Positions 19,301-28,615 are shown, counted from the stretch's first letter. The stretch: 63,462 nucleotides of DNA from Saprospiraceae bacterium (GCA_013214355.1 JABSSL010000031.1:74637-138098); one strand, 5' to 3'. Notes: a model not told the origin generated them from the letters alone. Program-made: numbers and translations.

Positions 19301-19336
19301 AATAGCCTGCTGGAGCGCGGCTCACAACAGGCTATT
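19301..19336. other. Inverted repeat between the patatin and lamin-tail genes
   Basis: The arms AATAGCCTGCTG (19301-19312) and CAACAGGCTATT (19325-19336) pair with one mismatch and a 12-base loop. It lies 20 bases past the stop of the minus-strand secreted-protein gene, where a terminator would be expected, but no T run follows. Its presence argues against the longer patatin start at 19325. Confidence 0.55.
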
Positions 19337-19355
19337 GATACTATTCACGATTTCT

Positions 19356-21908
19356 TTACTGCTTAACCAATTGAGATGTCCAGAATTTTCCTTCAGCAAT
19401 AAACTGAAGCTGATAGATACCTCTGCTTAGTTGATCTAACTCAATAGTCGTATTCAAGCTAGGATCTTGGACGCGCAACACTTCTCTTCCTAGTGCATCC
19501 GTAACTCGGATAAGATCAAAGTTGTTCTCCATTCTGATCTGCACCAGATCCTTCGCTGGATTTGGAAAAACCTTAATTGCTCCAGCAAGAGCAGGATCGA
19601 AAGTTGAGCTAATGACCTCAAAATCCGCCAAATAACGGGGTTGGATTTGATAGCCTGCATCAAAGGGTGCGTTGCCGTCCGGGTCAAATTGACCACCGAT
19701 TCCTGTTACGTTGAATGGCTCTGAAGGGATATCACTTTCACTTAGTCCTGTATCGGAATCAAGTCGCATGGTATAGGTATTGGTACCATCCGTAATCTCC
19801 GCATTTCCTCCTCCGGAATCTGATGAAAAAGATACCAAACTGACCCCTTCCAACTTAACCAACTGAGATTCTGTGCTCTCATCTAGAACCGTCACCACGG
19901 CTGGGTCAAATAAGGTATTTCCACTAGATACAAAAGTCAAGTCCGATGGTGAAATCTGGGTTAGTCCCCGAAACTGGCCAATCTCTCCTTTTACAATCAC
20001 TTCATCCCCTTCTGTAACGGTATAGCCAAATTCTTCCGAACCGCTAAATAGGCCTATACCATCATTATTAGCATCAATGATGGTGAATTGAAGGCCACCA
20101 CCGCCACGAATATCTACTCCATATACCACCCCTTGTATCTGACAAGTAATACCCAAGGAGTCTGGTCGACCATCTGCATTATTAGTAGTTACTACCCCAA
20201 TATCATAGGCCGGGAAGTCAGGGTCTCCAGGATCAGTACAATCATTAGCCGCACCAGGTGAACCCAACAATTGGCCATCCCCCGCAAACACGCCAGTTGG
20301 CTTAATAGCAGCCTTCCAATTAGAAGCCATATTATTGTCGGCATTTACATCGCAAAGGATCAACGATCCTCCTCCGCCATCCGCATCCGAAGGCCAATCT
20401 CCGCCATCATCGTATTGCACCTCGTCCACTATATTTCCAAAACCATCGCGTAACTGAACCAGCTCACCTCCATTGTTCAAAGAACCATTGGACCACTGGA
20501 AAGCTGCCACCTCGAAGTTCCGTTCGAAAGCAGCTGAATCCGTTGCCACAATCAGATAATCGCCCGGCTGCATCATTACCGCTGGAAAGGTATATTCAAT
20601 ACCAGCCGTAAAGCTAAAACCAGCTAGATCTACTGCCGTGTTATCATTATTGAATAATTCTAAATATTCCAGTGAATCCGTACCAGGATTATTATACATT
20701 AATTCATTGATGACGATAGCAGGAATTTGTGCATCATTATCTCTGATCGAAATCGTCAAGTTCTTTCTCAGCGGGTTGATGGCTGCGCCCTCACTCGGGA
20801 AGTTCAAATCAATTTCAATTGTTTCTATGGCTTCTACATCCATATCATCTACAATGGTCACGGTAATCTCCGCCGTATCTGACTCGACGTCGGTAAACTC
20901 AATCATCGTATCATCTGGATAGGTGAAGTCCATATCCTCCGTTGCGGTAGAAGCTCCAAGTACCCTGCTAAATACACTAAAGGTGCCCGAACCACCTGCG
21001 TTTTCCAGAACGACCTGGAAGGTCACGGTACCTGCATTTTCCTCAATCTCAAAGTCATCCGTTAGTATGTAGAATAATGGTCCAGTTAGACATTGGGAGG
21101 TAGCCCCTGGGTTACCAAAGACGGTAAAGCCCCCTACATTGGCCGCAGTAGCGGTACTGGCAGCTTGCCAATTTGCAGGATCGTTGTTGTCCGTGTCGAC
21201 ATCGCAAAGTACCAAGGAAGCCCCTAAGCCATCAGCAGAGGAAGGCCAACCATTGCCATCATCATAGTCTACTGAATCCACCACCATTCCATCTGCATCT
21301 AACAACCTCAAGGTTTCGCCTCCATTACTCAGTGAACCACCAACCCATTGGAAAGCAGATTGAGCGAAGTTGTTTTCAAAGGCCACGGAATCAACAGCGA
21401 CCAGAACATAGGAACCCGCATCCAAATTGAATCCGGGGAAGGTGTAGGTAACTCCATCTAACGAATAGTCTTTCAGATTAACATCTGTCGGTCCGTTATT
21501 GAATATCTCGATATATTCCAAAGAGTCTAGCCCACTTTCTGGAGGATTGTACATAATCTCCGTAATCACCAATTTCGGTGTAACCGTAACCGTCCCTAGC
21601 ATATCAATAGCTCGGTGTGGATCACAATGGTAATTGTAAAAGCCTGGCTTATCAAATACAAAGGTGTACTCCCACGGAGAAGGAGCGGCATTTCCATTAA
21701 TAAAACTTTCAGGGTTTGACGGATATTCATCTTGTGACCCGTTCACATTGTGAAAACCTTCGATGGATTTCCAAACAACAGTATCTCCTGCTTGAATCAC
21801 TAAGTCTCTAGGGCTAAAAAAATTGTTCTGTACCGTGACCTCATGTGTCGTGGCCAGTAACAGGCTTGAAGAAATACAAAGAAAGAATAGAAGTAAGTGT
21901 TTTTTCAT
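19356..21908 (-). CDS. Secreted cupredoxin / lamin-tail / Calx-beta protein with T9SS sorting tail
   Basis: Start ATG 21908 (850 residues) puts a signal peptide MKKHLLLFFLCISSSLLLA at the N-terminus; the longer frame to 22043 would cross the -7-like box at 21996. Domains in order: a plastocyanin-like cupredoxin (20-110) with likely type 1 copper ligands His53, Cys95, His98 and Met103; lamin-tail domain (about 112-240); Calx-beta (about 285-385); a second lamin-tail (about 395-520); an OB-fold-like part (about 545-760); and a C-terminal type IX sorting domain (KVFPNPAKD onward). Exported by T9SS and probably surface-anchored or released. The ligand or redox partner is unknown. Confidence 0.85.
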   Translation of the reverse strand: MKKHLLLFFLCISSSLLLATTHEVTVQNNFFSPRDLVIQAGDTVVWKSIEGFHNVNGSQDEYPSNPESFINGNAAPSPWEYTFVFDKPGFYNYHCDPHRAIDMLGTVTVTPKLVITEIMYNPPESGLDSLEYIEIFNNGPTDVNLKDYSLDGVTYTFPGFNLDAGSYVLVAVDSVAFENNFAQSAFQWVGGSLSNGGETLRLLDADGMVVDSVDYDDGNGWPSSADGLGASLVLCDVDTDNNDPANWQAASTATAANVGGFTVFGNPGATSQCLTGPLFYILTDDFEIEENAGTVTFQVVLENAGGSGTFSVFSRVLGASTATEDMDFTYPDDTMIEFTDVESDTAEITVTIVDDMDVEAIETIEIDLNFPSEGAAINPLRKNLTISIRDNDAQIPAIVINELMYNNPGTDSLEYLELFNNDNTAVDLAGFSFTAGIEYTFPAVMMQPGDYLIVATDSAAFERNFEVAAFQWSNGSLNNGGELVQLRDGFGNIVDEVQYDDGGDWPSDADGGGGSLILCDVNADNNMASNWKAAIKPTGVFAGDGQLLGSPGAANDCTDPGDPDFPAYDIGVVTTNNADGRPDSLGITCQIQGVVYGVDIRGGGGLQFTIIDANNDGIGLFSGSEEFGYTVTEGDEVIVKGEIGQFRGLTQISPSDLTFVSSGNTLFDPAVVTVLDESTESQLVKLEGVSLVSFSSDSGGGNAEITDGTNTYTMRLDSDTGLSESDIPSEPFNVTGIGGQFDPDGNAPFDAGYQIQPRYLADFEVISSTFDPALAGAIKVFPNPAKDLVQIRMENNFDLIRVTDALGREVLRVQDPSLNTTIELDQLSRGIYQLQFIAEGKFWTSQLVKQ

Positions 21909-21995
21909 ATGGCGATCTAGATTTGGCAGGCTATCGATACATAGAAATGTGGCTTTCCTATCTTTATTCCACAGCCCGCTGGTTGAAGTAAGTTG

Positions 21996-22003
21996 CAAAT
22001 ATA
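21996..22003 (-). promoter_or_regulatory. -7-like promoter box of the lamin-tail protein gene
   Basis: TATATTTG on the minus strand (consensus TAnnTTTG), about 90 bases upstream of the ATG at 21908, predicting a leader of roughly 80 bases. It supports the shorter start. A -33 element is not evident. Confidence 0.45.
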
Positions 22004-22085
22004 ATCCAAAAACTAATCTGTTGCAGTCCTGGAAGAAATGCAATCAAATAAAGACACACCCTCATGACATAGTTCTTTGCCCGAA

Positions 22086-23024
22086 TCAACTAGTTTTTTT
22101 TGGTAGAAAGATTTCGGCTATCATACACCTAGCGCTGCCGCCCCCATACTTTTCTATCTGCGTCAAAGAACTGTGAATAATAGCAGTATGTGCCAGAATT
22201 CGTTCCGTTTGTTGCATATCCAAAGAATGATAAGCAGCGGAAGACATGATCAGGAAATTTTCCCCTTCCCTATTTTTAACTTCTATCATATTACCGGCAA
22301 AAGCACTTACTTGGGCAAAGGATATCGCTATGATTTCCTTGTCTGACTCTCTTAATCGTTGTTCTACTAGGTTTCGTTCTGCTTCATCTGGCAGAGATTC
22401 CAAGCAGATGATCGCCAACTTTTCACCCACGGCCATCATTACATTGGTATGGTAAATATCTTGACCATTTTCATCCTGCGCAGTAAACAGGATAGGTTCG
22501 AAGTTCATACTTTCACAGAAGTCAGCAAACAATTCTGGATGCGTGCGCTCACTTCGGCAAGCATAAGCAATTTGATTTGTCCGATCAAGTATCATGCTAC
22601 CGGTAGCCTCGAGAAACCTACCCCCTGACTCGTGATTTTCCAATTTGATCCATGTATCAATCTTAAACTTTTCACCAAGGGCCTCTATGATATCAGCTCT
22701 CCTTTCCAATCTACGATTAGGCGAATACATGGGATAGGTAACCACTAAGCCATCTTCATGAAAACTAACCCAATTATTGGGAAAGACCGCGTCTGTCTTA
22801 AAAGGGACTTCCGTATCCTCAATTACTAGGACATCGATTTGATAAGCGCGTAATTTTTCTACAAAGGCATCAAATTCCTCAATAGCTGCCTCAGAAATCT
22901 GTTGAACTGTTAAATCTCCTTCATTAGATTGAAAGGCATTGTTTTCTGCCGTTTCAGGATTAAAGCCAAAATGAGCCGGACGCACCATCATGATGGTGCT
23001 AGCCAACTGTTGAGCTACTTTCAT
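22086..23024 (-). CDS. ctlX: Citrulline-utilisation hydrolase CtlX-type (arginine deiminase superfamily)
   Basis: Start ATG 23024 gives 312 residues, beginning MKVAQQLASTIMMVRPAHFG as in the family; the frame extends to 23090. The guanidino-group-modifying fold is shown by TDAVFPNNWVSFH (about 72-84), GSMILDR, the histidine in DIYHTNVMMAVG and the catalytic Cys300 in GGGSARCMIAEIF. Members hydrolyse citrulline or related ureido/guanidino compounds; substrate assignment here rests on resemblance. No arginine or citrulline pathway neighbour is present, though an agmatinase-family gene lies at 58252. Monocistronic. Confidence 0.85.
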   Translation of the reverse strand: MKVAQQLASTIMMVRPAHFGFNPETAENNAFQSNEGDLTVQQISEAAIEEFDAFVEKLRAYQIDVLVIEDTEVPFKTDAVFPNNWVSFHEDGLVVTYPMYSPNRRLERRADIIEALGEKFKIDTWIKLENHESGGRFLEATGSMILDRTNQIAYACRSERTHPELFADFCESMNFEPILFTAQDENGQDIYHTNVMMAVGEKLAIICLESLPDEAERNLVEQRLRESDKEIIAISFAQVSAFAGNMIEVKNREGENFLIMSSAAYHSLDMQQTERILAHTAIIHSSLTQIEKYGGGSARCMIAEIFLPKKTS

Positions 23025-23265
23025 AAGTCTAATTTGGTATAGGACATAAAAAAATGGGGAGTGCCGTACTGAAAGGAATACAATATCCAACGGTTTGGTT
23101 AGGCCTCCGCCAAAACTGCGGCAATGTAAAAAAATACTACGATTTGGACCTCAGGTTTAGCTTTTGGTCTCAAAAAATCTTCTGGCTGTATTTACGGATC
23201 TGTCAGCATGAGCGAAAGCCAGGTGATTTTTACTAGCTTAGCTTTCCCGAAATAATCATTGAGCT

Positions 23266-24177
23266 ATGTATAAAAAACTATTGAAAACGCTTGCGTGCAT
23301 CTGGCTTCTTTACAGTTGTCTACCCACTGCAAGCGCACAGTATTTTAGTCACCAACTTAACCTGCAAGATTCCACGCAAGTCCACATCCTTCGGACAAAG
23401 CGTGGCGACCGCTTCGTTGGTCAATTAAAAGACATCAGAAGTACCAACCTCTTCTTTCAACTAGGCAACGGTGATGAACTTACTTTTGCTTTTAATGAAG
23501 TGATCTCTATTATTACTTGGCGAGAAGAGAACTTAGACGGAAATAACAATTGGCAACGTCAATTTAGAGGGGATCTTTTGGGAAATAGAGAAAGCCGGAG
23601 TATCGGAGCAGAGAATCTCATCTATAGTTCTACCGCCTTTAACTACGAAGAAGGGGATGGCGAAGTTCGAAGTTTTGCCTTCATCGTTAATGTAGTGGAT
23701 GTGGGGGTGGCGAAAGGCCTATCTGTTGGCGGAGGCCTGGCTTTGCCAGATATCGGAATTCTCAGACTTAAAGGAACTACGCCGCTAAACCAGTCTCTAC
23801 ATCTGGGAGCCGGGGTAAATATGATCTTTCCACTTACTGATTTGACAGGTATAGAGGGAGTGGCACATACTTATGCCATACTAACTGCTGGCAATCCAGA
23901 CCGATTCTTCAACTTCACCCTTGGTGCTTTTGTAGCACTAGATTCCTTTAACGATGATATTTTTGTTGGATCTATAGGCGGAGGATATCGCGTATCTCGA
24001 GAATGGAGACTACACTTTGAGATGATCTTCGGCGCTGATGAAGGAGCCTTCATTCCAGCAGTTGGAGCAGTTTGGCAAAAGGGTAACTTTAAAATGGATT
24101 TAGGGCTCGCAGGTTTGCCAGATACCGATATAGAATCAACTTTAATTCCGATCTTAGCTCTTGGTTTCGTGTTCTAA
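23266..24177 (+). CDS. Predicted secreted/outer-membrane protein, function unknown
   Basis: A 303-residue protein with a signal peptide (hydrophobic core LACIWLLYSCLPTASA, cleavage probably before QYFS). Residues 35-75 read as an Sm/SH3-like small beta domain (VHILRTKRGDRFVGQLKDI). The remainder alternates short amphipathic strands ending in a terminal aromatic (LALGFVF), as expected of an outer-membrane beta barrel. I do not recognise a named family. A 240-base non-coding stretch separates it from the divergent CtlX gene, and the SUI1 gene follows 43 bases after its stop. Confidence 0.65.
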   Translation: MYKKLLKTLACIWLLYSCLPTASAQYFSHQLNLQDSTQVHILRTKRGDRFVGQLKDIRSTNLFFQLGNGDELTFAFNEVISIITWREENLDGNNNWQRQFRGDLLGNRESRSIGAENLIYSSTAFNYEEGDGEVRSFAFIVNVVDVGVAKGLSVGGGLALPDIGILRLKGTTPLNQSLHLGAGVNMIFPLTDLTGIEGVAHTYAILTAGNPDRFFNFTLGAFVALDSFNDDIFVGSIGGGYRVSREWRLHFEMIFGADEGAFIPAVGAVWQKGNFKMDLGLAGLPDTDIESTLIPILALGFVF

Positions 24178-24220
24178 ATTATAGAAACAGTTTTCAATCT
24201 AAATTCAATGGACCTTACAC

Positions 24221-24571
24221 ATGGCTAAAAAGAATAAGAAAAAGCGAATTGGCGTAGTCTTCTCTACCGATCCAGATTATGACTACAGTTTTAATGAACA
24301 AGAAGAAAGTGAAGCACCTCGGGCCAATCAACAGCGTTTGCGGGTCAGCCTAGATCGCAAAAAGCGAAAGGGCAAAGAGGTTACTCTAGTTACGGGCTTT
24401 ATTGGGCCAGAAGCTGACCTCAAGGATCTCGGCAAAGCTTTAAAAAGCAAATGTGGTGTCGGAGGCAGTGTCAAGGATGGGGAGATCCTGTTGCAGGGAG
24501 ATCACCGAAATAAGGTTGTCGACTACCTTAAGGAGCAAGGATATAACCAAACGAAGAAATCAGGAGGCTAA
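24221..24571 (+). CDS. SUI1/eIF1-family translation factor (YciH-like)
   Basis: A 116-residue basic protein with the SUI1 fold at about residues 38-112: LRVSLDRKKRKGKEVTLVTG, ALKSKCGVGGSVKDGEILLQGD and VVDYLKEQGY are the family hallmarks. The bacterial homologue YciH influences start-site fidelity of the 30S subunit. The N-terminal 35 residues are charged and likely disordered. The stop codon overlaps that of the convergent DUF3810 gene (the four bases 24568-24571 serve both stops). Confidence 0.9.
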   Translation: MAKKNKKKRIGVVFSTDPDYDYSFNEQEESEAPRANQQRLRVSLDRKKRKGKEVTLVTGFIGPEADLKDLGKALKSKCGVGGSVKDGEILLQGDHRNKVVDYLKEQGYNQTKKSGG

Positions 24572-25650
24572 TTCATGGCTTGTTTGGCTTTCCAAGCTTG
24601 TACCATCATCATTACTCGGCTGTAGTTCAACATGCCCTCCTTGATACCTTGGGCTTTTAAGTAGGCATCGTAAGCCGCATATCGGGCTTTTGGCATGAAG
24701 TCGGGATAGGCACGCAGGTTCTCATTGATGGCATTCAAATCGGCTTGCATCCCCACTGGCAAAGTTTCTCGGAATGCTTGGTAGGCTTCTCTTTCGTAGC
24801 GCAGATAACTAGTTGCTAAGGTTCGCCAGTAGGCAAGCCTTCCCATGTAGGCTATCACCGGATCTTTAGAGGAAGCGCAAGCTACATAAGCCAAAAAATT
24901 GCAAGTCCCTTCATCTCCAAAACCATAGGCATGTCCCATTTCATGAGTCATCACGTATGGCCATTGTAGGGGATGTAGTCCGGCATCTACTTGCCCTTGC
25001 CCCGTAAAGGGGAAATACAAACCTGAGGAACTAAAGTGCATGAAGATTCCCTTGGGATAGATCTTGTAAGCCCTGGCCTTGCCAAAAGAGGGAAAGTCAT
25101 TTTCCTTTAGCCATGACTTTAGCAGTTGACGTAGGCGGCGTTCCAAACGTGGTGGATGGTTGGTTTGATCCAATGCCTCCTCCCCTGCCCCAGGGATGCT
25201 AGCCCGCAACGCGATCAACTCCTGCGTCTCCGCCTGTAGTGCTTCCCAGATCTGGTTCTTATCCAAAGGTTTAGGACTAATCCCTAATTGATCCTCCATG
25301 GAAACTTTTCCGTAATTATATCCCCACACCAAAAGGAAGGCAAAAATCAATCCTGACAAAAAAGCAACAAAAGTAACTGCACCATACCAGATCCTAAGCG
25401 GCCACTTGGGAGTGGATTTCCCAATCTTAATGATGGTTTTCACCAACCAAATAATCACCAGAGGCACAAAGAGGTACAGCATAGGAAAGGGTAGCCAGCC
25501 GAACAGCAGATCGTATAACCCTCTCATGAAAATAAAAATACCTCGACTATAGATGCGCTCTATCCACTCTGGCTGAAAGGATCCCAGCCAACGGAGAACT
25601 AGACTCAATACACCGATTCCAATCCAGATGAGTTTGCTTTTCAGCTGCAT
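24568..25650 (-). CDS. DUF3810 membrane protein, putative zinc metallopeptidase
   Basis: A 360-residue protein with three N-terminal membrane helices (about 5-22, 52-72, 88-112) followed by a periplasmic domain. It carries HEMGH (236-240), the HExxH zinc-peptidase motif, with GDEGTCN (245-251) as a possible third-ligand region, and matches the DUF3810 family of Bacteroidota. Substrate unknown; the metallopeptidase role is inferred from the motif. The gene stands alone, divergent from trxA across a 226-base gap and convergent with the SUI1 gene. Confidence 0.85.
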   Translation of the reverse strand: MQLKSKLIWIGIGVLSLVLRWLGSFQPEWIERIYSRGIFIFMRGLYDLLFGWLPFPMLYLFVPLVIIWLVKTIIKIGKSTPKWPLRIWYGAVTFVAFLSGLIFAFLLVWGYNYGKVSMEDQLGISPKPLDKNQIWEALQAETQELIALRASIPGAGEEALDQTNHPPRLERRLRQLLKSWLKENDFPSFGKARAYKIYPKGIFMHFSSSGLYFPFTGQGQVDAGLHPLQWPYVMTHEMGHAYGFGDEGTCNFLAYVACASSKDPVIAYMGRLAYWRTLATSYLRYEREAYQAFRETLPVGMQADLNAINENLRAYPDFMPKARYAAYDAYLKAQGIKEGMLNYSRVMMMVQAWKAKQAMN

Positions 25651-25800
25651 ACAAGCTTTGAAGTAGTCTTGATCACGAACAAAAAGTTTGAATCAGTTCC
25701 TGATCCAAGCAGTTAAGAAATGATTTGCAATGTAACTATTTTACTTTTTTACCGTCAAAAGAATGTCTCTGATTCGACAGCTTCATTACAAGTTTATCTC

Positions 25801-25808
25801 TATATTTG
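25801..25808 (+). promoter_or_regulatory. -7-like promoter box of trxA
   Basis: TATATTTG (consensus TAnnTTTG) lies 68 bases upstream of the trxA ATG at 25877. It falls inside the longer open frame that begins at 25763, so it argues for the shorter start. No convincing -33 element is visible. Confidence 0.5.
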
Positions 25809-25876
25809 CAACCAACAATGGTAAAAAGCTGTTCAAAAAGAAGCATTTATTAAGTAACGTTCTAAAACTACAGGAA

Positions 25877-26200
25877 ATGGCATTCGAATTCACCGATAAA
25901 AATTTCGACGCAGAGTCTGCAGAAGGAGTAGCCGTAGTTGATTTCTGGGCTGAGTGGTGCGGGCCATGCCGAATGATTGGTCCCATCATTGAAGAACTTG
26001 CCTCTGACTACGAAGATAAAGCCATCATTGGTAAAGTAAATGTGGATGATAACCCTGAGATTTCAATGAAATTTGGCATCCGCAGCATTCCAACAATTTT
26101 GATCCTCAAAGATGGTGAAGTAGTTGACAAGCAGGTGGGAGTAACTACTAAGAACAAACTAGCCGAAAAGATTGACAAGGCACTAATGCAAGTGGCTTAA
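25877..26200 (+). CDS. trxA: Thioredoxin
   Basis: A 107-residue classical thioredoxin beginning MAFEFTDKNF. The active site WCGPC has its redox cysteines at 28 and 31, and the cis-proline lies in RSIPTILIL. It reduces disulfides in cytoplasmic proteins with electrons from thioredoxin reductase (not in this window). The frame is open from 25763, but the extra 38 residues are unlike any thioredoxin and cover the -7-like box at 25801, so the ATG at 25877 is chosen. A strong terminator follows, so it is probably monocistronic. Confidence 0.96.
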   Translation: MAFEFTDKNFDAESAEGVAVVDFWAEWCGPCRMIGPIIEELASDYEDKAIIGKVNVDDNPEISMKFGIRSIPTILILKDGEVVDKQVGVTTKNKLAEKIDKALMQVA

Positions 26201-26233
26201 TCTATCTTTTCTAGCAGAAAAATATAGACAGTT

Positions 26234-26275
26234 TAAGTCCTTACTTCGTATATTTCGGAGTAAGGACTTATTTTT
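26234..26275 (+). terminator. Rho-independent terminator of trxA
   Basis: TAAGTCCTTACT pairs with AGTAAGGACTTA, with further CG closure inside (stem about 14-15 base pairs, one wobble), directly followed by TTTTT at 26271-26275. It begins 34 bases after the trxA stop. Confidence 0.88.
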
Positions 26276-26340
26276 AGCAGAAAGACAGCTAAAACTGCAC
26301 TTCTTTTGCTGATTTAAACGTACCAAACCCGTTACTGTAT

Positions 26341-27270
26341 ATGAATTTATTGGATAGCCTTGAGGTAAGAGATTTGGGGAATTTGGAATTACTTGCCAAG
26401 CAGGTTGTGGAAGGATTCATCATTGGCCTGCATAAGAGTCCGTTCCATGGTTTCTCCGTAGAATTTGCGGAACATCGGCTTTATAATCAAGGAGAGTCCA
26501 CCAGAAATATCGACTGGAAGGTTTATGCTCGCACCGATAAAATGTTTACCAAGCGTTTTGAGGAGGAAACCAATCTAAGGTGTCAGATTATTGTGGATGC
26601 CTCTTCCTCCATGTACTTCCCAGAAGGTAAACAAGATGATCCATCTTACATTAACAAGCTGAGGTTTTCCGCACTAGCCAGTGCCGCTCTGATGAATCTT
26701 TTACAGAAGCAACGGGATGCCTTTGGTTTAAGTGTATTTGACGAACAGCTACGAGAGCATACTAGGGCCAAATCCAGCACTAAACATTACCGATTACTGC
26801 TCACCTACCTAGACCGCCTCATTAAAACACCGGAGCACAATAAAACGACCGCGGCAGCAAAAGCTTTACATCAGATCGCCGATAGCATTCACAAAAGATC
26901 AATGGTCATCATCTTTAGTGATATGTTTGAGCAATCGGAAAATACTGAAAAGCTTTTCTCGGCGCTACAGCACCTGAAGCACAACAAGCACGAAGTTGTT
27001 CTTTTTCACGTGGTAGATAAGTCTAAGGAGATAGATTTTGATTTCAAAAATCGCCCTTACCTATTTGTAGATATGGAAACAGGTGAACGGGTACGGCTCC
27101 AACCCAACCAGGTCAAGGAGACTTATCAGAAGCAGATCCAAGATTTCACAAACCAATTAAAGTTGAGATGTCTACAGTATCAAATCGACTTCGTAGAAGC
27201 CGATATTAATAAAGGCTTTAGGCAGATTCTTCAGGCGTATCTTGTGAAGCGCTCCAAAATGCGAACTTAA
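26341..27270 (+). CDS. DUF58-domain protein (von Willebrand A-like)
   Basis: A 309-residue cytoplasmic protein of the DUF58 family. It has the family block STRNIDWKVYARTDKMFTKRF (about 52-72) and then a vWA-like fold with a MIDAS-like motif DASSSM (about 84-89). Members are usually encoded beside MoxR AAA+ ATPases and membrane vWA proteins as a chaperone or BatA-type system; neither is present here, so the gene is an orphan copy. It reads in the same direction as ppk2 and the S4 gene with gaps of 31 and 8 bases, suggesting one transcript starting after the trxA terminator. Confidence 0.87.
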   Translation: MNLLDSLEVRDLGNLELLAKQVVEGFIIGLHKSPFHGFSVEFAEHRLYNQGESTRNIDWKVYARTDKMFTKRFEEETNLRCQIIVDASSSMYFPEGKQDDPSYINKLRFSALASAALMNLLQKQRDAFGLSVFDEQLREHTRAKSSTKHYRLLLTYLDRLIKTPEHNKTTAAAKALHQIADSIHKRSMVIIFSDMFEQSENTEKLFSALQHLKHNKHEVVLFHVVDKSKEIDFDFKNRPYLFVDMETGERVRLQPNQVKETYQKQIQDFTNQLKLRCLQYQIDFVEADINKGFRQILQAYLVKRSKMRT

Positions 27271-27301
27271 TTCAAAAGTGCTACCGTATAAAAGACCTAA
27301 T

Positions 27302-28042
27302 ATGATCAAACTCAAAGACTATTCAACAAAACCACCAGAAAACCTTAGCAAGAAAGAAACTCGCGAACTTACCAAAGACTTAGTTGATCGACTGGGCGAA
27401 CTTCATGCCCTACTGATTGCAGAGCAAAAGCATTCGGTCTTAGTAATTTTCCAAGGTATGGATGGAAGTGGAAAAGATGGCGCTGTACGAACCGTCTTTC
27501 GAGCGTGCAACCCGAGCGGCCTTGGCGTGTATTCCTTCAAGAAGCCAACGGATGAGGAATTCGCACACGATTTCCTTTGGCGCGTACATAAGCAAGCACC
27601 CGCCAAAGGCCAGATCAAAATTTTCAATAGATCACATTATGAGGATGTCCTCATCCAACGTGTCCACGGATGGATTGATGAGGAACGAGTCGACAATAGA
27701 TACGAAGCGATCAATGCCTTTGAGAAGCTGTTGACTTTTGATAATAACACCATTATTTTCAAATTCTATCTGCATATTTCTCACGATCAGCAAGAACTGG
27801 AGCTTACGGAAAGACTAGAAGAATTCGATAAGCATTGGAAACACAATCCAAGTGACTGGCAAGAAAGGGAACATTGGGACGAATATATGCGTTGTTATGA
27901 AGACATGCTAAATCGTAGCGAGATCCCCTGGGTGATCACGCCCGTAGATAGTAGATGGTATCGAGATTATATTGTCGCAAAAACCATGGTGGAACGGCTT
28001 GAAAAACTTAATATGCAGTATCCACCTTTAAAGGAAGATTAA
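27302..28042 (+). CDS. ppk2: Polyphosphate kinase 2 family nucleotide kinase
   Basis: A 246-residue PPK2-family enzyme that uses polyphosphate to phosphorylate nucleoside mono- or diphosphates. Walker A is GMDGSGKDG (52-60), the Walker B/lid region holds NRSHYEDVLIQRVHG, and the conserved EREHWDEYMRCYEDML block is near residue 190. The frame opens at GTG 27278, but the ATG at 27302 is the better start because it gives the usual MIKLKDYSTKPP opening. The single-domain length matches class I/III PPK2; direction (AMP or ADP) cannot be fixed by eye. Confidence 0.92.
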   Translation: MIKLKDYSTKPPENLSKKETRELTKDLVDRLGELHALLIAEQKHSVLVIFQGMDGSGKDGAVRTVFRACNPSGLGVYSFKKPTDEEFAHDFLWRVHKQAPAKGQIKIFNRSHYEDVLIQRVHGWIDEERVDNRYEAINAFEKLLTFDNNTIIFKFYLHISHDQQELELTERLEEFDKHWKHNPSDWQEREHWDEYMRCYEDMLNRSEIPWVITPVDSRWYRDYIVAKTMVERLEKLNMQYPPLKED

Positions 28043-28050
28043 AGTTCTGA

Positions 28051-28461
28051 ATGGATAAAGTTAGAATCGATAAGTGGCTTTGGAGCGTCCGGATTTTTAA
28101 GTCAAGGACTATGGCCACAGATGCTTGCAAATCGGGTAAAGTAAAGATAAAGGGAGTCAATGTAAAACCCTCCTATCTGCTCGAGCGGGAAGAATTAGTG
28201 GAAGTACGCAAAAATGGCTTCGATCTGCAGTTCAAAGTAGTCGACTTGATCCAGAAAAGGGTATCCGCACCACTGGCCCAACAATGTTATGAGGATCTGA
28301 CGCCCGCCGAAGAACTCAATAAATACCAAGACTGGTTCGTAGGGAAAGCCGGGGCGGAGAAACGTGAAAAAGGCGCTGGTCGTCCTACCAAAAAGGAGCG
28401 AAGAACCATTGATGAGTTCAAAATTCTCAGGGACCAGGAAGGCAGCGAGTTAGAAGAGTAG
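28051..28461 (+). CDS. S4-domain RNA-binding protein, Hsp15-like
   Basis: A 136-residue basic protein. Residues 1-60 are an S4 RNA-binding domain (VRIDKWLWSVRIFKSRTMATDACKSG region, then VKIKGVNVKPSYLLE), followed by a basic tail. It matches HslR/Hsp15, which in E. coli binds 50S subunits carrying stalled nascent chains. The gene starts 8 bases after ppk2 and is the last of the three-gene run ending at the terminator at 28554. An rRNA/tRNA-related role is inferred from the family. Confidence 0.87.
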   Translation: MDKVRIDKWLWSVRIFKSRTMATDACKSGKVKIKGVNVKPSYLLEREELVEVRKNGFDLQFKVVDLIQKRVSAPLAQQCYEDLTPAEELNKYQDWFVGKAGAEKREKGAGRPTKKERRTIDEFKILRDQEGSELEE

Positions 28462-28553
28462 AAGTCGGAAGCTGATGGTGAATCTTGTATCAGTAGGTAC
28501 CTGGAGGTTCATCAAGGTAGAAATAACTTCGGCGGTTCGGATAGGTACCCAAT

Positions 28554-28590
28554 AAAAAACCCGATGACCAGTTAGGTCATCGGGTTTTTT
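28554..28590. terminator. Strong bidirectional rho-independent terminator
   Basis: AAAAAACCCGATGACC (28554-28569) pairs perfectly with GGTCATCGGGTTTTTT (28575-28590) around a 5-base loop. The A and T runs let it act on both strands: it ends the S4-protein transcript and, on the minus strand, the TPR-protein transcript whose stop is at 28616. Confidence 0.93.
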
Positions 28591-28615
28591 ATTTATCTAA
28601 ACTGCTTACGCAATT

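Noticed and set aside
19301-19336. Inverted repeat as a rho-independent terminator of the lamin-tail gene
   Set aside because: No T run follows on either strand, so it is listed only as an inverted repeat.
25434-25452. A stretch resembling the right end of the 110-base repeats (TTTTCACCAACCAAAT)
   Set aside because: It lies inside the DUF3810 coding sequence and matches only about 16 bases without the hairpin; chance similarity.
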